A stretch of 64,000 nt of DNA, taken from contig NZ_JACHJV010000001.1 in NCBI RefSeq assembly GCF_014203855.1, positions 4,278,001-4,342,000 on the forward strand, written 5' to 3'. This DNA is from Kitasatospora kifunensis. Its GTDB lineage: Bacteria; Actinomycetota; Actinomycetes; Streptomycetales; Streptomycetaceae. The notes beneath the pieces are model-generated. The model had not been told where the DNA came from and did no database searches. It was given only the letters and a program-made list of their open reading frames with translations. Shown in pieces: positions 50,923 through 59,883 of the stretch (the stretch's first letter is position 1; the number at the start of each line of letters is the position of its first letter). The position numbers and the translations under genes are program-made.

Positions 50923-52440
50923 GTGTTCCCGCACCGTCGAGGTAGCCGCGAAGACAGCCGACGGGCCGACCGCGTGCCGGGCGAGCGCGCCCTGCTGACC
51001 GGCATGGCGATCGACTCCGTGGGCTCGGGCATGTACGTGCCGTTCAGCCTGGTCTTCTTCCGGCACATCACCGGCCTGCCGCTCACCGTGATCGGCGCGG
51101 TGCTCACGGTGGCCGGCTTCGCGGCGATGGCGGTGCTGCCGCTGGTCGGCACGGCGGTCGACCGGTTCGGCGCCAGGCGGCTGCAGCTCGCGCTCTACGT
51201 GTTGCGCGGGCTGGGCTTCGCCGCCTACCCGTTCGCGAGCTCGCTGCCCGCCTTCGCGGTGGTGGCGCTGCTGACCTCGATCGGGGACCGCGGCTTCCCG
51301 GTGGCCCAGCAGGCCCGGATCGGCGAGCTGGCGCGGGGCGCTCAGGTCGAGCGACTGCAGGCGATCGCGCGCAGCCTGGCCAACGCGGGCCTGGGCGCCG
51401 GGACGCTGCTCGCCTCGCTGATCATCGGGCTGCTGGGTGATCGCGGCTTCACGGCGGCGGCGGGCCTGAACGCGGCCAGCTTCTTCGCCGCCGCGCTGCT
51501 GGCCCGCCGGGTGCCCGCGGCGGGCCATGCCGTGGCCGCGGGGGCCAGGAGGACCAGGGAGGCCAAGGGGCCGCGGGCGGCCGAGCGGGTCGGCTACCGG
51601 ACGGTGCTCGCCGACCGGCCCTACCTCGGCCTGACCGGGGCGAACTTCCTGATCGCGCTCGGCTACTCCGCCCTCTCGGTGCTGCTGCCGGTCTTCGCGG
51701 TGAGTTGCCTGGGTGCTCCGCAGTCGCTCACCGGGGTGGCCTTCGTGGTGAACACGGTGCTCTGTGCGGTGGCGGGGGTGCCGGTGGCGCGGCTGGCCCG
51801 TCGGGTCGGCAGCCGAACCAGGGCAGCGGCGCTCGGCGCCGGTTTCTTCGCGCTGGCCGGGCTCGGACAGGTGGTGTTGGGCACGCTGCGGCCGCACGCG
51901 CTGCCGGTGGTGATGGGCGGGCTGCTGCTCCTGGTGGTGGTGGCCACGGTGGGGGAGCTGGTGCACAACCCGTCCGCCGCGGCACTGGCCACTGCCGCGG
52001 CCCCGGTGGCACTGCGCGGGCGGTACCTGGCGACCTACCAGCTCTCCTGGTCGCTGGCGAAGACGCTCGCCCCCTCGCTCTTCACCCTGCTGCTGGCGGC
52101 CGACGCCCGGCTGCCCTGGCTGCTGGTCGCGGTGGCGGCGCTGGCGGGCGGTGCGCTGCTGCTGCGGCTGGGCCGGCTGCTGCCGGTGGCGGTGCTCAGC
52201 CCCGCACCGGCCACCGTGGGCACCCCCGGCAGTGCGAGCGCCAGCGTGAGCGGCGCCGACGCAGCCGCCTCTGTCGGCCCCTGCCGATTCGTTCCCGGTC
52301 CGCTTCCCGAGAATTCCCAAAAAATTTCTCCCGGCAAATTCCGAGCCAACCACGCCCTCGCTCCGCGAATTCTTTCGGACCCCTGCCCCGAGGCCCGCAG
52401 ACTCGCCCGTCGGCCCGCCCGCCCCGCGTTCACCAGGTGA
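50923..52440 (+). CDS. MFS transporter (12-TMS type)
   Basis: 505 residues. Membrane helices start near residue 17 (ALLTGMAIDSVGSGMYVPFS) and end near 430; the motif-A-like VGTAVDRFGARRLQLALYVL is at about 70. The GTG at 50923 sits five bases after GGAGG; ATG 50887 is the alternative. The last ~75 residues are low-complexity and lie beyond the last helix, partly encoded by an A+T-rich stretch (52315-52350) foreign to coding DNA here, so the original stop may have been lost. Probably an exporter under MarR control. Confidence 0.85.
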   Translation: MFPHRRGSREDSRRADRVPGERALLTGMAIDSVGSGMYVPFSLVFFRHITGLPLTVIGAVLTVAGFAAMAVLPLVGTAVDRFGARRLQLALYVLRGLGFAAYPFASSLPAFAVVALLTSIGDRGFPVAQQARIGELARGAQVERLQAIARSLANAGLGAGTLLASLIIGLLGDRGFTAAAGLNAASFFAAALLARRVPAAGHAVAAGARRTREAKGPRAAERVGYRTVLADRPYLGLTGANFLIALGYSALSVLLPVFAVSCLGAPQSLTGVAFVVNTVLCAVAGVPVARLARRVGSRTRAAALGAGFFALAGLGQVVLGTLRPHALPVVMGGLLLLVVVATVGELVHNPSAAALATAAAPVALRGRYLATYQLSWSLAKTLAPSLFTLLLAADARLPWLLVAVAALAGGALLLRLGRLLPVAVLSPAPATVGTPGSASASVSGADAAASVGPCRFVPGPLPENSQKISPGKFRANHALAPRILSDPCPEARRLARRPARPAFTR

Positions 52441-52600
52441 AACGTGTGTCTCATGATATGGATTGCGGCTGACGCGCGCCCCCTGCTCGGTAGACTGACG
52501 GGCGACCGCAGTACCCCCTCCCCGGGGGTCTGGGGGGACCGGACGGCGCCACCCCGCGCCGGGCACCACCCCCCGAAGACGACTTAGTCGAGGAGCGCAC

Positions 52601-53881
52601 GTGGGCCTTGTCGTGCAGAAGTACGGCGGCTCATCCGTTGCGGATGCCGAGGGCATCAAGCGCGTAGCCCGTCGAATTGTCGACACCAAGAAGGCCGGCC
52701 ATGAGGTCGTCGTCGTGGTGTCCGCGATGGGCGACACGACGGACGAGCTGATCGAACTCGCCGAGCAGGTATCCCCTATTCCCGCCGGTCGCGAGTTCGA
52801 CATGCTGCTGACCGCAGGAGAGCGAATCTCCATGGCCCTGCTGGCGATGGCGATCAAAGCCCTCGGGCACGAGGCGCAGTCCTTCACCGGCAGCCAGGCC
52901 GGGGTGATCACCGACCAGGTTCACAACAAGGCGCGCATCATCGATGTCACGCCGGGTCGGATCCGCAGCGCCCTGGATCAGGGCAACATCGCGATCGTGG
53001 CCGGCTTCCAGGGCGTGTCCCAGGTGAGCAAGGACATCACTACCCTGGGCCGTGGCGGCTCCGACACCACCGCGGTCGCGTTGGCCGCCGCGCTCAAGGC
53101 CGAGGTCTGTGAGATCTACACCGACGTGGACGGTGTCTTCACCGCCGACCCGCGAGTGGTGAAGAAGGCTCGCAAGATCGACTGGATCGCCTACGAGGAC
53201 ATGCTCGAACTGGCGTCCTCGGGCTCCAAGGTGCTGCTGGACCGCTGTGTGGAGTACGCGCGGCGCTACAACATCCCGATCCACGTACGATCGTCCTTCT
53301 CCGGTTTGCCGGGGACCATCGTCAGCAACAGCAACCCGAACAAGCCCGAAGGGGGCGAGATGGAGCAGGCCATCATCTCCGGAGTCGCCCACGACACGTC
53401 CGAGGCGAAGGTCACGGTCGTCGGAGTGCCGGACAAGCCGGGCGAGGCGGCCCGGATCTTCCGCGCCATCGCCGACGCCGAGGTCAACATCGACATGGTG
53501 GTGCAGAACGTCTCCGCCGCGTCGACCGGACTGACCGACATCTCCTTCACCCTGCCGAAGACCGAGGGCCAGAAGGCCATCGACGCGCTCGGCCGGGTCA
53601 AGGAGGGCATCGGCTACGAGTCGCTGCGCTACGACGACGCGATCGGCAAGATCTCCCTGGTCGGGGCCGGTATGCGGTCCAACCCCGGGGTCACCGCGAC
53701 GTTCTTCGAGGCGCTCTCGGAGGCCGGCGTCAACATCGAGCTGATCTCCACCTCGGAGATCCGGATCTCGGTGGTCACCCGGGCGGATGACGTCAACGAG
53801 GCGGTGCGCGCCGTGCACAGCGCCTTCGGCCTGGACAGCGAGAGCGACGAGGCCGTCGTCTACGGCGGGACCGGGCGATGA
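52601..53881 (+). CDS. lysC: Aspartate kinase
   Basis: 426 residues. The kinase part begins [20 protein letters not shown], with [11 protein letters not shown] and [19 protein letters not shown] further on; the ACT domains follow after residue ~260 ([34 protein letters not shown]-type strands in the second repeat). It makes aspartyl phosphate, first step to lysine, threonine, methionine and diaminopimelate. GTG 52601 has AGGAGCG upstream. Coupled to asd. A second internal start at 53360 could give a beta subunit. Confidence 0.97.
   Translation: MGLVVQKYGGSSVADAEGIKRVARRIVDTKKAGHEVVVVVSAMGDTTDELIELAEQVSPIPAGREFDMLLTAGERISMALLAMAIKALGHEAQSFTGSQAGVITDQVHNKARIIDVTPGRIRSALDQGNIAIVAGFQGVSQVSKDITTLGRGGSDTTAVALAAALKAEVCEIYTDVDGVFTADPRVVKKARKIDWIAYEDMLELASSGSKVLLDRCVEYARRYNIPIHVRSSFSGLPGTIVSNSNPNKPEGGEMEQAIISGVAHDTSEAKVTVVGVPDKPGEAARIFRAIADAEVNIDMVVQNVSAASTGLTDISFTLPKTEGQKAIDALGRVKEGIGYESLRYDDAIGKISLVGAGMRSNPGVTATFFEALSEAGVNIELISTSEIRISVVTRADDVNEAVRAVHSAFGLDSESDEAVVYGGTGR
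53360..53881 (+). other. Possible internal start producing the aspartate kinase beta subunit
   Basis: ATG 53360 in the lysC frame follows GAAGGGGG by five bases and begins [20 protein letters not shown]. In Corynebacterium the beta subunit starts at the equivalent Met of an almost identical sequence and forms an alpha2-beta2 enzyme. Here the same layout suggests a 173-residue regulatory subunit; it is not proven. Confidence 0.6.
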
Positions 53882-54963
53882 CCGGTGGCGGAGCGGATCG
53901 CAGCCACCGGCCCAACCTCGCGGTGGTCGGTGCCACCGGCGCGGTGGGCACGGTGCTGCTGGGCATCCTCTCCGCCCGTCAGGACGTCTGGGGCGAGATC
54001 CGGCTGGTCGCCTCGGCCCGCTCGGCCGGGCGCCGGCTGACCGTGCGCGGTGAGCAGGTCGAGGTCGTCGCACTGAGCGAGGAGGCCTTCGAGGGCATAG
54101 ACGTCGCGATGTTCGACGTCCCCGACGAGGTCTCCGCGCAGTGGGCGCCGATCGCGGCGGCCAAGGGCACGGTCGTGGTCGACAACTCCGGCGCCTTCCG
54201 GATGGACGAGGACGTGCCGCTGGTGGTCCCCGAGGTCAACGCGGCCGCGGCCCGGATCCGCCCGCGCGGGATCATCGCCAACCCCAACTGCACCACGATG
54301 TCGATGATCGTGGCGCTCGGTGCGCTGCACTCCGAGTTCGGACTGCGTGAGCTGGTGGTCGCCTCCTACCAGGCGGCCTCCGGAGCCGGGCAGGCCGGGA
54401 TCGAGGTGCTGCGCGAGCAGACCGCGAAGGTGGCCGGCACCGGCGTGGGCGAGCAGGCCGGCGATCTGCGGGCGCTGATCAGCGACACCGGTCCGTTCGC
54501 GGCGCCGCTGGCGCTGAACGCGGTGCCGTGGGCGGGCTCGCTGCAGGAGGACGGCTGGTCCTCCGAGGAACTGAAGGTCCGCAACGAGAGCCGCAAGATC
54601 CTCGGTCTTGCCAACCTGCGCGTCGCGGTGACCTGCGTGCGCATTCCGGTGATCACCACTCACTCGCTGGCCGTGCACGCGGTCTTCGAGCGCGAGGTGA
54701 CGCAGGAGCGGGCGCAGGAGATCCTGGCCCAGGCACCCGGCGTGGTGCTGTACGACAACCCGGGGGCCGGGGAGTTCCCGACCCCGAACGACGTGGTCGG
54801 CACCGATCCCACCTGGGTCGGCCGGGTGCGCCGCTCGATCGACGACCCGACGGCGCTGGACCTGTTCGTCTGCGGCGACAACCTGCGCAAGGGCGCGGCC
54901 CTGAACACCGCGCAGATCGCCGAGCTGGTGGCCGGCGAGCTGATCGGCCGAGCCACCCCCTGA
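53878..54963 (+). CDS. asd: Aspartate-semialdehyde dehydrogenase
   Basis: 361 residues. The NADP-binding motif [16 protein letters not shown] (about 16-31), [11 protein letters not shown], the catalytic Cys in [16 protein letters not shown] (about 136), and the C-terminal [15 protein letters not shown] with the active-site His. It reduces aspartyl phosphate to the semialdehyde. It starts at the ATGA overlapping the lysC stop and is translationally coupled to it, giving the ask-asd operon conserved in actinobacteria. A terminator follows directly. Confidence 0.96.
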   Translation: MTGGGADRSHRPNLAVVGATGAVGTVLLGILSARQDVWGEIRLVASARSAGRRLTVRGEQVEVVALSEEAFEGIDVAMFDVPDEVSAQWAPIAAAKGTVVVDNSGAFRMDEDVPLVVPEVNAAAARIRPRGIIANPNCTTMSMIVALGALHSEFGLRELVVASYQAASGAGQAGIEVLREQTAKVAGTGVGEQAGDLRALISDTGPFAAPLALNAVPWAGSLQEDGWSSEELKVRNESRKILGLANLRVAVTCVRIPVITTHSLAVHAVFEREVTQERAQEILAQAPGVVLYDNPGAGEFPTPNDVVGTDPTWVGRVRRSIDDPTALDLFVCGDNLRKGAALNTAQIAELVAGELIGRATP

Positions 54964-54996
54964 CCCGCCTCTGACCCACTTGGGTCCACTGCTTCG

Positions 54997-55032
54997 GACC
55001 GGGGTTCCTCTTTCTGTGGAGGGGCCCCGGTC
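54997..55032 (+). terminator. Terminator of the lysC-asd operon
   Basis: GACCGGGG (54997-55004) pairs with CCCCGGTC (55025-55032), with CCTC/GAGG extending the stem inward, and TTT follows at 55033-55035. It lies 34 bp after the asd stop. Confidence 0.75.
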
Positions 55033-55238
55033 TTTGCGGAAGAATGTCCGCCGGACGGGGCAACCCTGAGGGGGGATCGAGTGTCCAACGGTCGTGACAG
55101 ACCTGGCAGTGGTGACAGCGGTGCCGAAGGGACGGGTGCGGCAGGTACCGGGGGTGCCGTTTCGAGCGCCCGAGGTGCCTCGGGCCCGGTCGGCCCCGGC
55201 GCCGCTGGGTGCCGTGCGGCAGCCGGTTGAGCCGGAGA

Positions 55239-55759
55239 TGACCACGGCCGCCACCGACACGGCCGGCGCCAGCGTCGACCTGCTCACGACCACGTACCAG
55301 GAGCACTACCGCGCGCTGCTGCGGCTGGCCGCGCTGCTCCTGGACGACCGGTCGAGTTGCGAGGACGTGGTCCAGGAGGCCTTCATCCGGGTGCACGCCG
55401 CCCGTCGCCGGGTCCGTGAGCCGGAGAAGATCCTCGCCTACCTGCGGCAGACCGTGGTCAACCTCTCACGCAGCACGCTGCGGCGGCGGCTGCTGGGCCT
55501 GCGGCTGCTGCCCAAGCCCATGCCTGACATGGCCAGTGCAGAAGAGGGCGCCTACGATGCTCTGGAACGCGATCAGCTGAAGGCGGCGCTGCAAGGCCTG
55601 CAGAGGCGCCAGCGCGAGGTCCTGGTGCTGCGTTACTACGCCGACATGACGGAGGCTCAGGTTGCCGAGCTGCTGGGGGTCTCGGTGGGCGCGGTCAAGG
55701 CGTACGGCTCACGCGGGCTGGCGGCGCTGCGGGTGCTGATGGAGAGCAGTCATGACTGA
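55239..55759 (+). CDS. ECF-type RNA polymerase sigma factor (SigE-like family)
   Basis: 173 residues from ATG 55239. Region 2 (YQEHYRALLRLAALLLDDRS, SCEDVVQEAFIRVHAARRRV) and region 4 (LQRRQREVLVLRYYADMTEA, VAELLGVSVGAVKAYGSRGL) are clear. The frame is open to GTG 55094 with normal third-base composition, but no ribosome site; a strong GAGGGGGG instead precedes GTG 55081, in another frame that stops at 55230. The stop overlaps the start of the next gene by 8 bp, so the downstream membrane protein is likely its regulator or target. Confidence 0.87.
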
Positions 55760-57098
55760 GGATCAGTTCGACCGCCGCCCCGGGCCCGGCGCCGAGGGGC
55801 GGGCCGCACGGGCAGGCGCGCCGCCGGGCCAGCGGCCGCCGGCCTGGGGCGAGGAGCAGGTGCGGGCGCTACTGCACCGCGCGGTGGACGACCTGCAGCC
55901 CGACGTCGAGGCGCTGCCGCGGATCCGGCGCGCCGTCCCGGCCCGCAGGGCCCGCCACCGGCAGGCGTGGACCGGCGCGCTGCTGATCGCGGTGGTCTCG
56001 GCCGCCGCGGTGCCCACGCTGGGCCACCTGGGCGGCCTTCAGCTGTCCGACGGTTCGGGCAGCGCCCCCAGCAGCGCCCCGGGCAGCACCGAGACGAGCA
56101 CCCCCACCGCCGCCCGGCCCCCCGGTGGCGGCGCCCGCCCGGTGGTCCCGCTGCCCGTGCCGGACGCCACCAGCGCCGACCCGAGCGGCACCCCGAGCCT
56201 GGTCGGCAGCGCGGCTCCCAGCAGCGCGGGCAGCAGCGTGCCCGCCTCGGCCACCGGCGCCCCGATCGCCGCCTCGGCCGGCCAGGCGGCCGGAACGGCC
56301 ACCGGTGCGCCCGCCTGTGTCCGGGCCGACCTGGGCGGCGGCCAGGCGACGGTGGGCACGGCCGACAAGGCCGGCTGGGTGTACGGGGCGTTCACCGTGG
56401 CCAACGTCTCCGGCCATCCCTGCCTGCTGACCGACCCGGGCACGCTCACGGCGACGCTCGGCGGGGGGAGCCCGGGCGCCTCCGTGCAGGTCCTGGTGCA
56501 CGCGGCCGGTGACCCGGCCACCGGGCTGCCGGCCCCGGCGAGCGGGCCGGGCCAACTGCTCCTGGGCGCCGGGGCCGGTTACCGGCTGCCCTTCGCCTTC
56601 GCACCGGACACGCTCTGCCCGGTCGCCGACGGCAGCACGGGCACGGGGGGCGGCACCGGCGCGGGCCCCACGCCGACGCCGAGCGCGAGCGCCGTCGCTC
56701 CGGCGTCGAGCACGGCGGCCAGCCCCACGGGCGGCGCGAGCGCGGCGGCGGGCGCCCAGGCGGGTGCGGCGGCGGGCACCGGGTCGGACGGGCCGGCGAA
56801 CCCGCCGACCACGTCGGCCGGCGCGGCGCTGCCCGCCGGCAGCGGTGCGGCGCAGGGCGCGGGTGCGGCCGCGCCCGCCGGTGCGGCCGCCGACGGCCCG
56901 GCCACCGGGACGACGCCGGTGCCGCCCCCCGGGCCCCCGTCGCCGTCCGCGACGCCCACGTCCAGCGCCACGGCCGGGCCGGGCACCGTCACGGTCACCC
57001 ACCGCCCGCTGAGCGCCGCCCCGGACGCGGCCACCGCCACGATCCCGGGCGTCTGCGGAGGAGGCACCCTCTACCGCGCCGCCCCGCAGCCCAGCTAG
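55752..57098 (+). CDS. Membrane protein with low-complexity exterior, possible sigma-factor partner
   Basis: 448 residues. A basic cytoplasmic N-terminal part of ~75 residues contains VRALLHRAVDDLQPDVEALP, then one membrane helix (about 76-96, WTGALLIAVVSAAAVPTLGH). Outside are an Ala/Ser/Thr/Pro/Gly-rich linker, a compact domain (CVRADLGGGQATVGTADKAG through YRLPFAFAPDTLCPV) resembling DUF4232 domains, and a second very long Ala/Gly/Ser-rich stretch. No zinc-binding anti-sigma motif (HxxxCxxC) is present, so an anti-sigma role is not proven. Overlap with the sigma gene makes co-function likely. Confidence 0.75.
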   Translation: MTEDQFDRRPGPGAEGRAARAGAPPGQRPPAWGEEQVRALLHRAVDDLQPDVEALPRIRRAVPARRARHRQAWTGALLIAVVSAAAVPTLGHLGGLQLSDGSGSAPSSAPGSTETSTPTAARPPGGGARPVVPLPVPDATSADPSGTPSLVGSAAPSSAGSSVPASATGAPIAASAGQAAGTATGAPACVRADLGGGQATVGTADKAGWVYGAFTVANVSGHPCLLTDPGTLTATLGGGSPGASVQVLVHAAGDPATGLPAPASGPGQLLLGAGAGYRLPFAFAPDTLCPVADGSTGTGGGTGAGPTPTPSASAVAPASSTAASPTGGASAAAGAQAGAAAGTGSDGPANPPTTSAGAALPAGSGAAQGAGAAAPAGAAADGPATGTTPVPPPGPPSPSATPTSSATAGPGTVTVTHRPLSAAPDAATATIPGVCGGGTLYRAAPQPS

Positions 57099-57166
57099 GC
57101 CCTCGCCGAGGCGCTCGGCGGGGGGCCGTGCTCGGGGCTGTGGAATCGGTAGCTACCTTGGGGGAT

Positions 57167-57955
57167 GTGTACCGATTTCTCGTGACTCCGCGCTGGCTCG
57201 GCAGCACCGTGCTCGCCATCGCCGCCATCGTGGTCTGTCTCTGGCTGGGCTCCTGGCAGCTGAGCCGGTTCGAGGGCCGGGTCTCCAGTCAGCACGCCGC
57301 CTCCGCCACCGCCGCTCCGGCCGCCCCGCAGGCGGCGGCCAGCCCGTTGGACTCGGTGCTCGCCGGTGCGGACGCCCAGGTCACCACCGGGACGGTCGGC
57401 CACCCGGTGACCGTCTCGGGGCAGTACGACAGCGCCCACCAGCTGCTGGTGCCCAACCGCACGGTGGACGGCCGCCAGGGCTACTACGTGCTCACCCCGC
57501 TGCGCACCGCCGGTGGCCGGGCGGTCGCGGTGGTGCGTGGTTGGCTGCCCGGTTCGCCCGGCGGTTCGGTACCCGCGGCGCCCACCGGTGAGGTCACCGT
57601 CGCAGGCCGGTTGCAGGCCTCCGAGAACGCCGACACCAGCGGTGCGGCGAACGGCGGGCTGCCGAGCGGGCAGCTGGGCATGATCAACCCGGCCAGCCTG
57701 GTCAACCTGCTGCCGTACCCGTTCTACGACGGCTGGGTGGCCGCCGACGGCACGGCGGCCGGCCTGACCGCCGTGCCGACCGCGCAGCCCTCCGGCGGTG
57801 GCGGCCTGGACGCGCGGGCCTTCCAGAACCTCGGCTACACCCTGCAGTGGTTCGTCTTCGCGGGCTTCGTCGGTTTCATGTGGTTCCGGTTGGCCCGCCG
57901 CGAGGCGGAGGCGGTCCAGGACCGGGCGCTGGGCCTCGAACCGGTCCTGGACTGA
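57167..57955 (+). CDS. SURF1-family protein
   Basis: 262 residues with a membrane helix at each end (about 9-32, WLGSTVLAIAAIVVCLWLGS; and about 225-248, LQWFVFAGFVGFMWFRLARR). The SURF1 features GSWQLSRFE, VTVSGQYDSAHQLLVPNRTV, GYYVLTPLRTAGGRAVAVVR and RGWLPG are in the normal order. SURF1 proteins help assemble the cytochrome c oxidase haem centre. The GTG at 57167 has GGGG upstream. The extracellular part carries an Ala/Pro-rich insert. Confidence 0.93.
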   Translation: MYRFLVTPRWLGSTVLAIAAIVVCLWLGSWQLSRFEGRVSSQHAASATAAPAAPQAAASPLDSVLAGADAQVTTGTVGHPVTVSGQYDSAHQLLVPNRTVDGRQGYYVLTPLRTAGGRAVAVVRGWLPGSPGGSVPAAPTGEVTVAGRLQASENADTSGAANGGLPSGQLGMINPASLVNLLPYPFYDGWVAADGTAAGLTAVPTAQPSGGGGLDARAFQNLGYTLQWFVFAGFVGFMWFRLARREAEAVQDRALGLEPVLD

Positions 57956-57981
57956 GACCGACCGGCACATGGACCGACCGG

Positions 57982-59793
57982 CTACACCTTCAGGTACCGC
58001 CGGGCGAAGTCGATCTCCAGCCGCAGCTGCTTGATCCGCTCGTCCACCACCAGCGAGCCGTGCCCGGCCTCGTACCGGTACACCTCGTGCGGGACGCCGA
58101 GCTGTTCGAGCCGGGCCACGTAGTTCTCGATCTGCCGGATCGGGCAGCGCGGGTCGTTGAGGCCCGCGCTGAGGTAGACCGGCGCCCGCACCTGCTCGAC
58201 GTAGGTCAACGGCGAGGAGGCCCGCCAGCGCTCGGGGACCTCCTCGGGCGTGCCGCCGAAGAGCGTGCGGTCCAGCGACTTGAGCGCCTCCATCTCGTCC
58301 GCGTACGCGGTCAGGTAGTCCGCGACCGGGACGGCGGCCAGGCCCAGCGACCAGTCCCCGGGCTGGGTACCGAGGCCCAGCAGGGTGAGGTAGCCGCCCC
58401 AGGAGCCGCCGGAGAGCACCAGGCGCTCGGGGTCGGCCAGGCCGCTGGCCACCGCCCAGGCGCGCACCGCACCGATGTCCTCCAGTTCGATCAGGCCGAC
58501 CCGCTCGCGCAGCGCGTCCGTCCAGGCCTGGCCGTAGCCGGTGGAGCCGCGGTAGTTGACCCGCACCACCGCGAAGCCGTGGTCCAGCCAGGCGGCCGGA
58601 CCGGCGGCGAAGGAGTCGCTGTCGTGGTGGGTCGGGCCGCCGTGGATCTCGAAGACGGTCGGGTACGGGCCGGGGCCCTCGGGCCGCTGGACCAGCGCGT
58701 GCACCCGCCCGCCCGGTCCCTCCACCCAGACGTCCTCCACCGGCACCGACCGCGGCGGCACCGAGCCGGGGGCCCGCAGCACCACGGTCCCCGCCGTGGA
58801 GCGGACCGCCGAGGGCTCGGCCGCGCAGGACCAGAGGAACTCGACCGTGCCGTCGGGGCGGGCGGTGGCGCCGGCCACCGTGCCGCGCGGGGTGGGAAGG
58901 CGGGTCAGCGTGCCGGTGGCGAGCGTGTAGCCGAACAGCTCGCTCCTGGCCTCGAACTCGTGCTCGACCAGCAGGGCGGTCGCGTCCGGGAACCACTGGG
59001 CGGAGACGTCGCCGGGCAGCTCGCGGCCGTCCTCGGTGCGCAGCAGCAGCTCGGTCTCGACCCCGGTCAGCGGGTCCCAGAGCATCGGCTCCCAGCGGCC
59101 GCGGCGCTGGTGGGCGACGAGCAGCCGGCTGTCGCCGTCGACCGGGGCGAAGCCCAGGCAGGCCAGTCCGCTCGGCGCCTGGCGGCCCGTCACGTCGTCC
59201 AGCTCGGCGACCGGCTCACCGTCGGCGCAGCGCAGCACCCGGATCGCGCTGTGCATCGCGTCGCCGTGCTCGGTGTGGTCGACGGCCAGCAGCGCCGAGT
59301 CGTGGGACAGGTCGCCGACCCCGCCGTACTCGGCGTGCCGGTAGATCTCCACCGGTTCGCTCGCCCCGGGGCGCAGCAGGTGCAGGGTGGTGCCGTCCTC
59401 GTCGGTGGAGCGGCCGACCACCACGGTGCCGTCGCGGCCCAGCGCCAGCCCCGCCTCGTAGGAGGGTGCCAGGCCGGGCACCGCCGGCTGGTCCGGGCCG
59501 CCGGCGAAGGGCTGGCGGCGCCAGACGCCGTACTCGTCGCCGGCGGTGTCGTCGAACCACCAGACCCACTCGCCGTCGGGGGTCAGGGACGCGTCGGTGG
59601 TGCCGCTCGGCCGGTCGGTGACCTGCCGGTGGGTGCCGGCGGTCCGGTCCCAGGCGTAGACCTCGAAGGTGCCTGAGGCGTTGGAGACGTACAGCGAACG
59701 CTCCGGGGCGTCGTCCGCCCACTCAGGAAGGGACACCCGTGCCGCCCGGAAGCGCTGTTCCCAGGCGGGCACGTCGTTCTTCTCGCTACTCAT
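57982..59793 (-). CDS. Prolyl-oligopeptidase-family (S9) serine peptidase
   Basis: 603 residues: an N-terminal beta-propeller region of about 350 residues with repeated strands (VRVLRCADGEPVAELDDVTG), then the alpha/beta-hydrolase domain. The nucleophile lies in LSGGSWGGYLTLLGLG (Ser at about 463), the acid in SAGLNDPRCPIRQ (Asp at about 546), and the base in YEAGHGSLVVDERIK (His at about 577). FEIHGGPTHHDSD gives the oxyanion region. No signal peptide, so it acts in the cytoplasm on small peptides. The ATG at 59793 is preferred to 59817. Confidence 0.92.
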   Translation of the reverse strand: MSSEKNDVPAWEQRFRAARVSLPEWADDAPERSLYVSNASGTFEVYAWDRTAGTHRQVTDRPSGTTDASLTPDGEWVWWFDDTAGDEYGVWRRQPFAGGPDQPAVPGLAPSYEAGLALGRDGTVVVGRSTDEDGTTLHLLRPGASEPVEIYRHAEYGGVGDLSHDSALLAVDHTEHGDAMHSAIRVLRCADGEPVAELDDVTGRQAPSGLACLGFAPVDGDSRLLVAHQRRGRWEPMLWDPLTGVETELLLRTEDGRELPGDVSAQWFPDATALLVEHEFEARSELFGYTLATGTLTRLPTPRGTVAGATARPDGTVEFLWSCAAEPSAVRSTAGTVVLRAPGSVPPRSVPVEDVWVEGPGGRVHALVQRPEGPGPYPTVFEIHGGPTHHDSDSFAAGPAAWLDHGFAVVRVNYRGSTGYGQAWTDALRERVGLIELEDIGAVRAWAVASGLADPERLVLSGGSWGGYLTLLGLGTQPGDWSLGLAAVPVADYLTAYADEMEALKSLDRTLFGGTPEEVPERWRASSPLTYVEQVRAPVYLSAGLNDPRCPIRQIENYVARLEQLGVPHEVYRYEAGHGSLVVDERIKQLRLEIDFARRYLKV

Positions 59794-59883
59794 TCGACTC
59801 ACTCTGGCACGGATCACCGCAATCCCGATACGAGGGGTTCCCCAGAGTCCGGCCCGGAGTTTGTCCCGGGGCCTGTCCGGCCC

